A stretch of 64,000 nt of DNA from Hyphomicrobiales bacterium (GTDB taxonomy: Bacteria > Pseudomonadota > Alphaproteobacteria > Rhizobiales > Beijerinckiaceae), in the NCBI GenBank assembly GCA_028290285.1, contig JAQGKD010000043.1:124001-188000 (forward strand), read 5' to 3'. Shown here piece after piece: positions 15,242 through 24,702 of the stretch. The notes under the pieces are model-generated. The model was not told the DNA's origin, did no database searches, and worked only from the letters and a program-made list of their open reading frames with translations. Each line of letters starts with the position of its first letter. Position 1 is the first letter of the stretch. Position numbers and translations under genes: made by a program.

Positions 15242-16951
15242 ATGGGATCGAAGCAGGCGTTTTTGGGTAGGGCCATCGCTCAAGGGCGGGGCATAGAGCC
15301 CGCCGATCTCGTGCTGAAGAACGGGCGCGTATTCGATCTCGTGACCGGCGAGATCTTCGCGTCCGATGTCGCGATCTGCGGCGACAGGATCGTGGGCACG
15401 CGCGGCACCTATCGTGGGCTTCGCGAGATCGACCTGCGCGGTCAGATCGTCGTGCCCGGCTTCATCGACACGCATCTACATGTGGAATCCTCGCTCGTGA
15501 CGCCGCTCGAATTCGATCGCTGCGTACTGCCGCACGGCATTACGACGGCGATCTGCGACCCGCACGAAATCTCGAATGTGCTGGGCGCGGAAGGCATCCG
15601 GTATTTTCTGGAATGCGCGGATGCGACCGCGATGGACTTGCGCGTGCAATTGTCGAGCTGCGTGCCGGCGACCCATCTCGAGACATCTGGCGCGCGGCTG
15701 GAAGCGGCCGACCTGATGGGTTTCATAGACAACCGCCATGTGATCGGGCTCGCCGAGTTCATGAATTTCCCCGGCGTTTTGGCGCGCGATCCGGGTGTGC
15801 TCGACAAGCTCACAGCCTTCGGCGAGCGCCATATCGACGGCCATGCGCCGCTGCTGCGGGGCATGGACCTCAACGGCTATCTATCCGCGCGAATCCGTAC
15901 CGATCACGAGACGACGACGCCGGAGGAAGCGCTGGAAAAGCTCTCCAAGGGCATGACCATCCTCGTTCGCGAGGGTTCCGTTTCGAAGGATCTGCACGCG
16001 CTTGCGCCCGTCATTTCCAACATCACCGCGCCGTTCATGTGCTTTTGCACCGACGATCGAAATCCGCTGGATATCGATGAGGAGGGGCACCTCGACTACA
16101 TGATCCGCACGGCTATTGCGCTGGGCGCGCCGCCGCTCGCCGTCTATCGCATGTCGAGCATTTCGGCGGCCCATGCCTTCGGCCTGCGCGATCGGGGTTT
16201 GGTCGCGCCGGGATGGCGGGCGGATCTCGCTGTCATCGACGATCTCGCGAGTTGCCGTGTCAGCCTTGTCGTCAGCGCGGGCCGGATCGTCGGGCCGGAG
16301 CTGTTCGCGGGCCGTGCCGCCGTTGCGCCGGTGGGGCGTCACAGCATCAAGGCCACGCATGTGGGGCCGCAGGATTTCGCGGCACGGGGGCAGGGGCCTT
16401 CGACCGCGGTCATCGGCGTCGTGCCGGGGAAGATCATCACCGAGCACCTGCGCATGAGCCTGCCCTACAAGGGTGGCGAGCGGCAGGTGGATCTCGACCA
16501 GGACGTGGTGAAAGTCGCCGTCGTCGCGCGCCATGGCGTGAACCGCAACATCGGGGTCGGCTTTGTGCACGGGTTCGGACTGAAGCGCGGGGCCATTGCC
16601 TCGTCCGTCGGGCATGACAGCCATAATCTCTGCGTCGTCGGCGCGGATGAGGCGGACATGGCTGTTGCCATCAACCGGCTGATCGAAATCGAGGGCGGCT
16701 TCGCGGTCGTGGCCGATGGCGAGGTTCTGGCGGAACTGGCCCTGCCGATCGCCGGATTGATGAGCCTGGACTCCTTCGAGGCTGTGTCCGCCGGGCTGCT
16801 GACGCTCCGCGCGGCGGCGGCCAGCCTGGGCGTCGTCCTGGCTGAGCCATTTCTGCAAGTGGCCTTCCTGCCCCTGCCGGTCATCCCGCATCTCAAGATC
16901 ACCGATCTCGGCCTGGTGGACGTCGATCGCTTCGAACTTGTGCGCGACTGA
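15242..16951 (+). CDS. ade: Adenine deaminase
   Basis: 569 residues, full family length. The amidohydrolase signature is present: [12 protein letters not shown] with the H-x-H metal ligands, CDPHE, a later His in GHAPLL, and CTDDRNP carrying the catalytic Asp. A C-terminal adenine-deaminase domain follows. The enzyme turns adenine into hypoxanthine and ammonia for purine salvage. The ATG at 15242 or the GTG just before it could be the start; GGAGAGG stands shortly upstream. The gene is divergent from the cupin gene. Hypoxanthine is a classical substrate of xanthine dehydrogenases, but the Mo enzyme here is not shown to be one. Confidence 0.93.
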   Translation: MGSKQAFLGRAIAQGRGIEPADLVLKNGRVFDLVTGEIFASDVAICGDRIVGTRGTYRGLREIDLRGQIVVPGFIDTHLHVESSLVTPLEFDRCVLPHGITTAICDPHEISNVLGAEGIRYFLECADATAMDLRVQLSSCVPATHLETSGARLEAADLMGFIDNRHVIGLAEFMNFPGVLARDPGVLDKLTAFGERHIDGHAPLLRGMDLNGYLSARIRTDHETTTPEEALEKLSKGMTILVREGSVSKDLHALAPVISNITAPFMCFCTDDRNPLDIDEEGHLDYMIRTAIALGAPPLAVYRMSSISAAHAFGLRDRGLVAPGWRADLAVIDDLASCRVSLVVSAGRIVGPELFAGRAAVAPVGRHSIKATHVGPQDFAARGQGPSTAVIGVVPGKIITEHLRMSLPYKGGERQVDLDQDVVKVAVVARHGVNRNIGVGFVHGFGLKRGAIASSVGHDSHNLCVVGADEADMAVAINRLIEIEGGFAVVADGEVLAELALPIAGLMSLDSFEAVSAGLLTLRAAAASLGVVLAEPFLQVAFLPLPVIPHLKITDLGLVDVDRFELVRD

Positions 16952-17021
16952 CGCCGCAGACGGAACAAAGACCCCAATCGTGAGTTTGCAGCCTGTCCAA
17001 TCTCGAACGGGGTGCCCTTGC

Positions 17022-17726
17022 ATGAGCAACACATCCGATACGTCAAGCGTCCTCGAAACTGCCCGCCAAGCCGCTGCCGATGTCGGCCTCGACCCGACAA
17101 AGCTGGCGCAGGACGTCGGCTCTCGCATCCGCGACGCGGCCGAGGCACAAAAGAGCGCTGGCGCGGAAAAGGTGATGGGTGTTGCCCGCGCCATTCGCTC
17201 CGTCGCCGGTGATCTGGAAGACGATTCCCCCCAGGTGGCGCGCTATGTACGCAGCGCCGCGTCCAGCCTCGAAGGCCTGACCCGCGACATCAACGACCGA
17301 TCTGTGGACGACCTCACGCAGGCCGTGGTCGACATGGCGCGGCGCAGCCCCGGCCTGTTCTTCGCGGGTTCGGTCCTGGCCGGATTCGCCTTGTTCCGCT
17401 TCCTCAACTCGGGGCAGAACGGCTCCTCCTCGTCCAATCGCTCGAACCGTTCCGGTCAGCGCATGGGCATGCAGTCCCACCAGAAGAGCGGCTACGGCGC
17501 CGTTTCCTCCCGCCCGGCCGGCACGAGCAGCGCTGGCACGAGCAGCCCAGGAACCAGCAGCACGGGCACGAGCAGCGCGGGCACGAGCAGCGCAGGAACT
17601 AGCAAGGCGGGAACGAGCAGCGGCGGAACGAGCAGCGAAGGTGGCTATGGCGGCGGTGGGCAGGGTGCGACGCGCCCGGCGTCGTCCCCGTCGACGAGCA
17701 CCCCCGGCAACCGGGGGGCGTCATGA
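17022..17726 (+). CDS. Single-span membrane protein with Gly-Thr-Ser-Ser repeats
   Basis: 234 residues. The N-terminal 100 residues are helical and polar (RIRDAAEAQKSAGAEKVMGV), then comes one hydrophobic segment SPGLFFAGSVLAGFALFRFL. The C-terminal third is low complexity: eight GTSS-type pentapeptides encoded by a 15-base tandem repeat, followed by Gly and Ser/Pro/Thr stretches. The stop overlaps the next start as ATGA, so it heads a three-gene unit with a holin-like and a DUF3618 protein. No enzyme domain is recognised. By context it probably has an envelope role. The disordered tail may be periplasmic or cytoplasmic. Confidence 0.75.
   Translation: MSNTSDTSSVLETARQAAADVGLDPTKLAQDVGSRIRDAAEAQKSAGAEKVMGVARAIRSVAGDLEDDSPQVARYVRSAASSLEGLTRDINDRSVDDLTQAVVDMARRSPGLFFAGSVLAGFALFRFLNSGQNGSSSSNRSNRSGQRMGMQSHQKSGYGAVSSRPAGTSSAGTSSPGTSSTGTSSAGTSSAGTSKAGTSSGGTSSEGGYGGGGQGATRPASSPSTSTPGNRGAS
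17520..17639 (+). repeat. Eight-unit 15-bp in-frame tandem repeat
   Basis: Eight consecutive 15-base units with the consensus GGCACGAGCAGCGCG code for G-T-S-S/K-x pentapeptides. Units differ by 0-5 bases and the period is a multiple of three, so gain or loss of units would keep the reading frame. Confidence 0.92.
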
Positions 17727-18133
17727 CCCATGACATGACGCGCAGGTCCACCGTCGAGCTGATCTCGGATGCGATCAGCGATGCGACGGCGCTGGTCGGC
17801 TCCGAAGCAAAGCTCATGCGCGCCGAGATGAGCGACAAGGTCGATCATGCGGTGGCGGCGATCGGCATGATGGTGATGGCCGCCGTGTTCTTCATCGGCG
17901 CGCTGTTTCTGCTGTTGCAGACCGGCGTGGCGTTCCTCGTCCAATACGGGCTGAGCCCGGCGGTCGCGAGCGTCCTCATGGCCGTGGTTTCGGCGGTCAT
18001 CGGATTCGCCCTGTTCATGGCCGGGAAGAGCGCGTTGAAACCCGCGAAGCTCACACCGACGCGGACCATCAACCAGGTTAATCGCGATATCGACGTGGCC
18101 CGGCAGGCCGTATCCGGCACGGACTCGCGCTGA
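17723..18133 (+). CDS. Phage-holin-family / YqjE-like inner membrane protein
   Basis: 136 residues. The polar start STVELISDAISDATALVGSEAKLMRAEM is followed by two hydrophobic helices (about residues 45-68 and 77-98) and a short basic tail. This is the layout of the YqjE/Act-holin group (DUF1469), which despite the name are cellular membrane proteins with no known lytic role. The start overlaps the previous stop by ATGA, and the stop shares one base with the next ATG (TGATG), showing translational coupling within the unit. Confidence 0.85.
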   Translation: MTHDMTRRSTVELISDAISDATALVGSEAKLMRAEMSDKVDHAVAAIGMMVMAAVFFIGALFLLLQTGVAFLVQYGLSPAVASVLMAVVSAVIGFALFMAGKSALKPAKLTPTRTINQVNRDIDVARQAVSGTDSR

Positions 18134-19224
18134 TGTCCGAACACAAGGACCCGTCGCGCGCGCTGGAAGACGAGGCAGAGACTCATCGCGAGCAACTCGC
18201 CTCGACGCTTTCGGAATTGCGGGACCGAATTTCGCCTGGCCGCATGAACGATGCGGCGTTCACCTTTGCTCGTGAAAACGGTGGTGCCATCATGTCGAAC
18301 TTCACCGCGCAAGTGCGCGACAATCCTATTCCCTTGCTGCTGATCGGCGCCGGCCTGGCGCTGTTCTTCCGCAAGGGTCTGAATAGCGATGGCTATCAGG
18401 GCGGAATGAGCCTGTATCGCGATGACGAGGCGGGCGACCTGATGCGCCGCACCGCCGACCCGACAGCGGGCTTCGGCTATGAGGCCGACGATTACCGGCA
18501 GGGCCGCTCGACCGGGCGCATGTCCGAAGCGGCGGGCGAGTTCCGCGACAATGTCTCCGAGCGCCTGTCCGCGGCCGGGGAAAAAGTGTCATCTCAAGCC
18601 GCATCCATCCGCGACACAGTAACCGGGGGCCTGTCCAACATGCGCGAGACCTATTCTTCCACGACCGATGCAGTTACGGCGCGCGCCGCCGACCTCCGCG
18701 ACCTCGCCTCCGAAGGCGTCGCCGGCGCGCGGGACGTCATGTCGGACATGACCGATCGGGCGGGCGAGTATTCGCAGCGTGCCCGCAGCGGCCTCGCGAC
18801 GCTCGCCACGGAGCAGCCGCTCGTGCTCGGCGCGCTGGGCCTTCTGGCTGGCGCGGCGCTCGCGGCCATGCTGCCGCGCACACAGGTCGAGGAAGAATAT
18901 ATGGGCAGCACGGCACAGCGCCTGCGCGACGAGGCTCGGCATACGGCCGAGGAGACTTACCAGCGGGCAAAGTCTGCTGCGAGCAAAGCGGTGGACAAGG
19001 CCGCTGAAGTCGCCTCGCAGGAATTTTCCGGCCAGGGGCAGGACTCCAAACCCGCGACGGGCGGGCCGGCACCCGCCGTGTCTCCCTCGGCGAGCGCCAC
19101 ATCTTCGGGTGGGACGTCGCCCTCCGTCGGGGCCGGATTGGGTATCTCTGCCGGCAGTGGCGGCGCCCGCCCGACCGAGACGATCTCGGCCACGCCTTCC
19201 AACGAGACCGCAAGGCGCTCCTGA
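18133..19224 (+). CDS. DUF3618-domain membrane protein, YqjD/ElaB-like
   Basis: 363 residues. The N-terminal DUF3618 motif is EDEAETHREQLASTLSELRDRISPGR, followed by a membrane-proximal segment NPIPLLLIGAGLALFF. The middle (about 140-230) is Ala-rich and amphipathic with repeated DxxxxR helices, like LEA or apolipoprotein repeats. A second hydrophobic stretch QPLVLGALGLLAGAALAAML is near 245, then another charged helix and a Ser/Thr/Pro/Gly tail. YqjD-type proteins are membrane-anchored, stationary-phase proteins that bind ribosomes in E. coli. Such a role here is inference. It is the last gene of the three-gene unit. Confidence 0.82.
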   Translation: MSEHKDPSRALEDEAETHREQLASTLSELRDRISPGRMNDAAFTFARENGGAIMSNFTAQVRDNPIPLLLIGAGLALFFRKGLNSDGYQGGMSLYRDDEAGDLMRRTADPTAGFGYEADDYRQGRSTGRMSEAAGEFRDNVSERLSAAGEKVSSQAASIRDTVTGGLSNMRETYSSTTDAVTARAADLRDLASEGVAGARDVMSDMTDRAGEYSQRARSGLATLATEQPLVLGALGLLAGAALAAMLPRTQVEEEYMGSTAQRLRDEARHTAEETYQRAKSAASKAVDKAAEVASQEFSGQGQDSKPATGGPAPAVSPSASATSSGGTSPSVGAGLGISAGSGGARPTETISATPSNETARRS

Positions 19225-19276
19225 CGCTTGACGCAGCCTTGGCCTTTCGCCGAATTTGAGGGGCGGAAGGCGGGGC

Positions 19277-20179
19277 ATGACCAGGAGTGAGTCGCAGGAC
19301 TTCTATCTGAAAGCGGGCGATGCTATCGCCCGCTTTTCTGTGTTCGGGGCGGAGTGCCGCGAATGGTCGGTCGCCGGGCGCAGACTCACATGGAATGGAG
19401 ATCCTGCGACCTGGGCGGGTATCGCTCCGGTGCTGTTTCCGGTCTGTGGCTGGTCGCGCGACGGGACCATACGGGTGGGGGACGCCAAGCACCCGATGCC
19501 GGTACACGGCTTTGCAGCGCAGTCGCTGTTCGAGGCCAATCAGGTGAGCGCTTGCGAGCTTCGCTTCACCTTGAGCGCAGATGCCGACACCCGCACCTGC
19601 TACCCCTACGAATTCACGCTCGAGGTTTCCTATCGGCTCAGCGAAACCGCGCTCGAAGTGCTGTTGCGCGTGGGGAATGCGGGCTCCGTACCCATGCCCT
19701 ATGCCTGCGGACTGCATCCTGGCTTCCTCTGGGACGGCGGGGAGGGCGCGCACCATCTTCTGTTCGAGGCGGAGGAACGTGGCCGTGTTCCGATCATCGC
19801 GCCGGGCGGCCTGTTTTCGCAGGAGACCCGCCCGGTGGCGCTGCGGGGACGCGTGCTCGACCTGGGACACGGGCTGTTTTCAGCCGAGGCCCTGTGCTTT
19901 CTGGACACGGCGAGCCGTCGCTTCTCCTTCGACGGACCGCGCGGGCGGCTCGATGTTCACGCGCCGGACTTTCCGCACCTCGTCCTCTGGAGCCGCGACG
20001 GCGCTCCTTTCCTCGCCATCGAGTCATGGACAGGCACGGGGGACCCTGAGGGCTTCAGGGGAGACTTCTCGGATCGCCCGTCCATGATCCATCTTCCGGC
20101 GGGTGAGCGGCGAGAACATCGCGTCTCATATGAGTGGCATGCGGCCGAGCGCTTGGCAGAAGCGGCCAACTCCGCCTAA
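19277..20179 (+). CDS. Aldose 1-epimerase / galactose-mutarotase-like protein
   Basis: 300 residues from the ATG at 19277 after GGAAGG. The fold signatures of the mutarotase superfamily are present: VLFPVCGWSRDG near 60, PVHGFA with the conserved His, a Y-E/F-T-L-E strand set, CGLHPGF with a second His, and FLAIESWTGTGDPEG near the C-terminus. These proteins interconvert sugar anomers or bind sugar phosphates (YeaD type). The close variant PMPVHGFA / HPGF fits the LacX-like group with unknown sugar. It stands alone between the envelope unit and folD. Confidence 0.85.
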   Translation: MTRSESQDFYLKAGDAIARFSVFGAECREWSVAGRRLTWNGDPATWAGIAPVLFPVCGWSRDGTIRVGDAKHPMPVHGFAAQSLFEANQVSACELRFTLSADADTRTCYPYEFTLEVSYRLSETALEVLLRVGNAGSVPMPYACGLHPGFLWDGGEGAHHLLFEAEERGRVPIIAPGGLFSQETRPVALRGRVLDLGHGLFSAEALCFLDTASRRFSFDGPRGRLDVHAPDFPHLVLWSRDGAPFLAIESWTGTGDPEGFRGDFSDRPSMIHLPAGERREHRVSYEWHAAERLAEAANSA

Positions 20180-20215
20180 AAGAGCGGCCTTGAGCCTCGA
20201 GCAGGAGAGCAGCGC

Positions 20216-21160
20216 ATGAATGAGCCGAGCGGACAGAGGTCGATCCTGACGAAATCGGCGAGCGGCGCACTCATCATCGATGGCAAGGCGGCGGCAGCTG
20301 GTGTGATCGAGGAGGTGGCGCGCGGTGCCGCCGTTCTTGCAGCATCCGGCATCAAGCCGGGCCTCGCAGTCGTGCTCGTCGGTGAAAATCCGGCGAGCCA
20401 GGTTTATGTGCGCTCCAAGGGCAAGGCCGCCGAAACCTGCGGTTTTTATTCGGTGCAGCACACGTTGCCCGTCACGACCACGCAGGCCGATCTCATCGCG
20501 CTGGTGCAGGCCCTGAACGTGGACCCCGCGATACACGGCATCCTCGTGCAGCTGCCCCTGCCGCCGCAGATCGACGCGCAGTTGGTGCTCGAAACCATCT
20601 CGCCCGACAAGGACGTCGACGGATTTCACCCCGTCAACGCGGGGCTTCTCGCCATTGGCGACCGCAAGCGCGCGCTCGTGCCCTGCACGCCCGCCGGATC
20701 GATGATCCTGCTGCAGGCGGCGGCGAAGGAGCTCGGGCTGTCGCTGTCGGGTCTCGACGCGGTCGTTGTCGGCCGCTCGAATATCGTCGGCAAGCCCATG
20801 GCGCAGCTCCTGCTGGCCGAAAACGCGACCGTCACCGTCGCCCATTCGCGCACGCGCGATCTGGCAGCCGTGGTCGGTCGGGCGGATATCCTCGTCGCCG
20901 CCGTGGGGCAGCCAGAGATGATTCCCGGCGCCTGGATCAAGCCGGGCGCCATCGTCATCGACGTCGGCATCAACCGCGTGGCCGGCGAGGGGCTGAACGC
21001 GCAGGGTCGGCCGAAGACGCGGCTGGTTGGTGACGTCGAGTTCGCAGGCGCCTGCGCGCGGGCTGCGGCCATCACGCCGGTGCCTGGCGGCGTCGGTCCC
21101 ATGACCATCGCGATGCTCATGTCCAACACGCTGACGGCAGCCCGGCGTCGCGCCGCTTGA
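20216..21160 (+). CDS. folD: Bifunctional methylenetetrahydrofolate dehydrogenase / cyclohydrolase
   Basis: 314 residues. Clear FolD motifs: [14 protein letters not shown] with the catalytic Tyr and Lys, [23 protein letters not shown] and the NADP-binding [14 protein letters not shown]. It converts 5,10-methylene-THF to 10-formyl-THF for purine synthesis and formyl-Met-tRNA. It has an N-terminal extension of some 12 residues relative to E. coli FolD. GGAGAG lies just before the ATG at 20216. A Crp-like regulator follows 64 bases later. Confidence 0.97.
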   Translation: MNEPSGQRSILTKSASGALIIDGKAAAAGVIEEVARGAAVLAASGIKPGLAVVLVGENPASQVYVRSKGKAAETCGFYSVQHTLPVTTTQADLIALVQALNVDPAIHGILVQLPLPPQIDAQLVLETISPDKDVDGFHPVNAGLLAIGDRKRALVPCTPAGSMILLQAAAKELGLSLSGLDAVVVGRSNIVGKPMAQLLLAENATVTVAHSRTRDLAAVVGRADILVAAVGQPEMIPGAWIKPGAIVIDVGINRVAGEGLNAQGRPKTRLVGDVEFAGACARAAAITPVPGGVGPMTIAMLMSNTLTAARRRAA

Positions 21161-21224
21161 TGCGGGAGGCGCGCTCGCGCATTCTGTGGGAGCTTCGCCG
21201 GACAAGCCGGCGCGAGGGCCGCTG

Positions 21225-21914
21225 ATGCACACGCTTGCGCGCATTCCGTTCTTCAAGGACGTGACGGATGTTCCCTTCGACCGTTTCGACCGGCAATGCG
21301 GTTGGAAGAAGTTCGACGACGGCGAAACCGTCGTCGATTACGAAGATACGTCGTCGGACGTGTATTTCATCCTGTCCGGTGAGGTGCGGGTGCTCATCCG
21401 CACGGAGGCCGGAAAGGAGATCATCCTCGCCGACATGCGGGCAGGCGAGTTTTTCGGCGAGCTTTCCGCGCTCGACGGGGTTTCCCGCTCGGCGAATGTG
21501 ACGTCGCTGACGCGCAGCGAATTGTGCATCATGCCCGCTGCGACCTTCCGCGAGATCCTCTTCGCCTCGCGCAGTTGTTGCGACCGGGTGCTGCGCCTGC
21601 TCGCCGGGCGCGTGCGCGAACTCAATGCGCGGCTCGCCGAACATTCCATCTTCGACCTGAAGCACAGGCTGTATTCTGAACTGCTGCGGCTTTCGCATCC
21701 GCGTGCGGGCCACGACGGCGAGCGCATCGTCACGCCGCCGCCCTTCCATCATGTGCTCGCAGCGCGCATCGGCTGCCGCCGCGAGCAGGTGAGCCGCGAA
21801 CTCTCGGCGCTATCCGCCGAGGGCCTCGTCGACAAGACACGCGGCGGCCTCGTCATTATCAAGCCGCAGGTGCTCGAATTCCGCCTGGCGGAAGTGATGC
21901 GGAACGAGGGCTGA
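21225..21914 (+). CDS. Crp/Fnr-family transcriptional regulator
   Basis: 229 residues from the ATG at 21225 behind GAGGG; a longer GTG frame from 21186 lacks a site. The N-terminal cyclic-nucleotide-binding barrel has GEFFGELSALDG and RSANV, close to the phosphate-binding cassette of Crp, so a nucleotide ligand is possible. There is no N-terminal Cys cluster, so it is not an oxygen-sensing FNR. The C-terminal winged helix has IGCRREQVSRELSALSAEGLV. It ends six bases before the transporter ATPase start, so it likely forms one unit with it and may control it. Confidence 0.9.
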   Translation: MHTLARIPFFKDVTDVPFDRFDRQCGWKKFDDGETVVDYEDTSSDVYFILSGEVRVLIRTEAGKEIILADMRAGEFFGELSALDGVSRSANVTSLTRSELCIMPAATFREILFASRSCCDRVLRLLAGRVRELNARLAEHSIFDLKHRLYSELLRLSHPRAGHDGERIVTPPPFHHVLAARIGCRREQVSRELSALSAEGLVDKTRGGLVIIKPQVLEFRLAEVMRNEG

Positions 21915-21920
21915 TGCCGC

Positions 21921-23006
21921 TTGAACGCTAGCGCCCCCCTGATCCGCATCGACAACGTGTCGAAGGCCTATGGCTCTGTCGCTGCCATACGCGACCTGTC
22001 GCTCGACATCGCGCGCAATGAATTCTTCGCGCTGCTCGGCGCATCCGGCTGCGGCAAGACGACCTTGATGCGTCTGATCGCCGGTTTCGAGACGCCGGAC
22101 CGGGGCCGGATCTCGCTCGACGGCGTCGACATCACCGATCTGCCGCCGCATCTGCGGCCCGTGAACATGATGTTCCAGTCCTATGCGCTTTTCCCGCACA
22201 TGAATGTCGCGCGCAACATCGCCTTCGGCCTCGTGCAGGAGGGGCTACGCCGCAAGGAGATCCGGACGCGTGTAGAGGACATGCTGCGCCTCGTCCAGAT
22301 GCAGGGCATGGGCAAGCGCAGGCCTGATCAGCTCTCGGGCGGGCAGAAGCAGCGTGTGGCACTGGCGCGTGCGCTGGTCAAACGTCCCAGGCTCCTTCTG
22401 CTCGACGAACCTCTGGCCGCGCTTGACCGCAAGTTGCGGCATGAAACGCAATTCGAGCTGATGCAGGCGCAGCGCGAGACTGGCACGACCTTCGTCGTCG
22501 TCACGCACGACCAGGACGAGGCCATGGTGATGGCCCATCGCATGGCCGTCATGAATGGTGGCGGCATCGAGCAGATCGGCACGCCGCGCACCGTCTACGA
22601 GGAACCCACGTCGCGTCATGTGGCGACTTTTGTGGGGGAGACGAACCTGTTCGAGGGCCGCGTCGCGCAATGGCTGCCAGGCGGCATCGCCGTGCAGACG
22701 CGCAGCGGCCTCAGTCTTGAAGCTGCCTGCCGCGCGCCCCCCGAGCACGGCGCCGCCGTGGCGCTCTCCGTGCGGCCTGAATGCGTGAAACTCGGTCGCC
22801 CGACAGCTCTGTCGCTGAATGGCGGCGTCGGCGAGATCATCGACCATGTCTTTCGCGAGGGCGGCAGTTCGTGGCGCGTGCGGCTCGAGGCGGGGGATGT
22901 GATCCACGTTCGCCAGCCGCTCGGCCACGGCGCGCATCCGCATGAGCGCGGCGAGCGCGTCTTCGTGAGTTTCGCACCGGAATCCGCGCGCGTGCTGTCG
23001 CGATGA
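21921..23006 (+). CDS. ABC transporter ATP-binding protein, spermidine/putrescine (PotA) type
   Basis: 361 residues from a TTG at 21921, which is the only in-frame start before the conserved LIRIDNVSKAYG. GAGGG is about 11 bases upstream. Walker A GASGCGKTT, Q-loop in MMFQSYALFPHM, signature LSGGQKQRVALARAL, Walker B LLLLDEPLAALD and a His-loop THDQDE are all intact. The C-terminal TOBE domain begins near residue 285. It energises the two permeases that follow. The stop overlaps the next start as ATGA. PotA-type ATPases also serve other small solutes, so polyamine is a family-level guess. Confidence 0.93.
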   Translation: MNASAPLIRIDNVSKAYGSVAAIRDLSLDIARNEFFALLGASGCGKTTLMRLIAGFETPDRGRISLDGVDITDLPPHLRPVNMMFQSYALFPHMNVARNIAFGLVQEGLRRKEIRTRVEDMLRLVQMQGMGKRRPDQLSGGQKQRVALARALVKRPRLLLLDEPLAALDRKLRHETQFELMQAQRETGTTFVVVTHDQDEAMVMAHRMAVMNGGGIEQIGTPRTVYEEPTSRHVATFVGETNLFEGRVAQWLPGGIAVQTRSGLSLEAACRAPPEHGAAVALSVRPECVKLGRPTALSLNGGVGEIIDHVFREGGSSWRVRLEAGDVIHVRQPLGHGAHPHERGERVFVSFAPESARVLSR

Positions 23007-23911
23007 GCGGGGTGCCTCCGCTGTCGCGCCTGCGCCGGCTGGTGCTCGGACTGCCCGCGTTGTGGCTCGTGCTGTTCTTCCTCGCGCCTTTCGTGCTCGT
23101 CGCCAAGATCTCGCTGTCGCAGGCGGCTTTATCGCAGCCGCCCTACGCGCCGGCTTTCGCCTTGGCCGATGGTTTTGCCGGCGTTTGGGAGAAGGCACAG
23201 GGTTTTTCGCTGGCCGCCTACGGTCTCGTATTCGACGACGACATCTATGTCGCCGCCTATCTCTCGTCGTTGCGCCTCGCCGCGCTCGCCACATTGGCGA
23301 CGCTGCTGATTGCTTTTCCGCTCGCATGGGCCATGACGAAAGCGCCGGGCCGCGTCCGGCCCGCACTGGTGCTGCTGGCCATAGCGCCGTTCTGGACGAG
23401 TTTCCTCATCCGGATCTACGCATGGATCATGATTCTCAAGGACGAGGGCCTGCTCAATCATGCGCTGATGAGTCTGGGCCTGATCGATGCGCCGTTGCCG
23501 ATCTTTGCGAGCGACTGGGCCGTGCTGATCGGCATAGTTTATTCCTACCTGCCGTTCATGGTGCTGCCGCTCTACACGGCGCTCGACCGGCTCGACCCGG
23601 CGCTGCTGGAAGCCGCCGCCGATCTCGGCGCCACGCCCGCGCGCGCCTTCCGGCGCATCGTGCTCCCGCTGGCGCGTCCGGGCATTATCGCGGGCGTGTT
23701 GCTGGTTTTCATTCCGGCCGTGGGGGAATTCGTCATTCCCGACCTGCTCGGCGGGTCCGACACGCTGATGATCGGGCGCACCCTATGGACCGAGTTCTTT
23801 GAAAATCGCGATTGGCCCGCCGCCAGCGCGGTCGCAATCATTCTTCTGGCGCTGCTGCTGGTGCCGCTTGTGATCTACGAGCGCATGCAGATCCGCGAGG
23901 CGGCCCGATGA
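23003..23911 (+). CDS. ABC transporter permease, PotB type
   Basis: 302 residues with about six membrane helices, the first being LVLGLPALWLVLFFLAPFVLV. The EAA coupling loop is EAAADLGATPARAFRRIVLPLARPG near residue 215. An extended first periplasmic loop (residues 40-90) is typical for PotB. It overlaps both neighbours by ATGA and is surely co-translated. It forms the membrane channel with the following PotC-type subunit. Confidence 0.93.
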   Translation: MSGVPPLSRLRRLVLGLPALWLVLFFLAPFVLVAKISLSQAALSQPPYAPAFALADGFAGVWEKAQGFSLAAYGLVFDDDIYVAAYLSSLRLAALATLATLLIAFPLAWAMTKAPGRVRPALVLLAIAPFWTSFLIRIYAWIMILKDEGLLNHALMSLGLIDAPLPIFASDWAVLIGIVYSYLPFMVLPLYTALDRLDPALLEAAADLGATPARAFRRIVLPLARPGIIAGVLLVFIPAVGEFVIPDLLGGSDTLMIGRTLWTEFFENRDWPAASAVAIILLALLLVPLVIYERMQIREAAR

Positions 23912-24702
23912 AGCGGGGGCTTCGACCTGTCCATTTTGCAATCCTCGCGCTGGGCTTCGGTTTTCTCTACGGGCCGATCGCGCTGCTGGTGCTCTACAGT
24001 TTCAATGCCTCGCGCCTCGTGACCGTGTGGGGCGGGTTCTCCACGCGCTGGTATGTCTCGCTGCTCGACAATGAAGCCCTGATTGCGAGCGCATGGATCA
24101 GCCTACGCGTCGCGCTGGCCTCCGCCGGCCTTGCCACGCTGCTGGGCACGATGGCTGCTTTCGCGCTGGTGCGGTTCGGGCGGTTTCGCGGGCGGATGAT
24201 GTTCAGCGCCATGGTCTATGCGCCGCTCGTCATGCCGGAGGTCATCATCGGCCTGTCGCTGCTGCTGCTTTTCGTGGGCCTCGGCGTCGATCGTGGCTTC
24301 TGGACGGTCGTCGCGGGCCATACGACGCTCGGCCTGTGCTTCGTGACGGTGGTCGTTCAGGCGCGGCTGGCGCGGTTCGACCGCAGTCTGGAGGAAGCGG
24401 CGATGGATCTCGGGGCGACGCCCGCAGCGACCTTCCGGCGGATCACGATGCCGCTGATCGCACCGGGCATGATCGCGGGGTTCCTGCTGGCCTTCACGCT
24501 GTCGCTCGACGATTTCGTCATAGCCAGCTTCACCTCGGGGCCGGGGTCCACGACCCTGCCGATGCGGATCTACAGTTCCGTGCGCCTGGGCGTCACGCCG
24601 GAGGTGAATGCCGTCTCGACGCTGATGATCGGGACTGTCGGTCTCGTCCTGCTGATCGCGGCTGCGGTCGGGCAGATGCGCTCCACTCAGGGTTCGGTCT
24701 GA
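23908..24702 (+). CDS. ABC transporter permease, PotC type
   Basis: 264 residues, six predicted helices, first helix AILALGFGFLYGPIALLVLYSF. EAA loop EEAAMDLGATPAATFRRITMPLIAPG. The ATG at 23908 overlaps the preceding stop; a frame open from 23812 is only shadow. The operon has no PotD-type periplasmic binding protein before or after. The last 16 bases overlap the 3' end of the facing AsmA-like gene. Confidence 0.93.
   Translation: MKRGLRPVHFAILALGFGFLYGPIALLVLYSFNASRLVTVWGGFSTRWYVSLLDNEALIASAWISLRVALASAGLATLLGTMAAFALVRFGRFRGRMMFSAMVYAPLVMPEVIIGLSLLLLFVGLGVDRGFWTVVAGHTTLGLCFVTVVVQARLARFDRSLEEAAMDLGATPAATFRRITMPLIAPGMIAGFLLAFTLSLDDFVIASFTSGPGSTTLPMRIYSSVRLGVTPEVNAVSTLMIGTVGLVLLIAAAVGQMRSTQGSV

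Noticed and set aside
17723..18133. Prophage holin
   Set aside because: The protein is of the YqjE type and lies in a cellular three-gene unit with no phage genes around.
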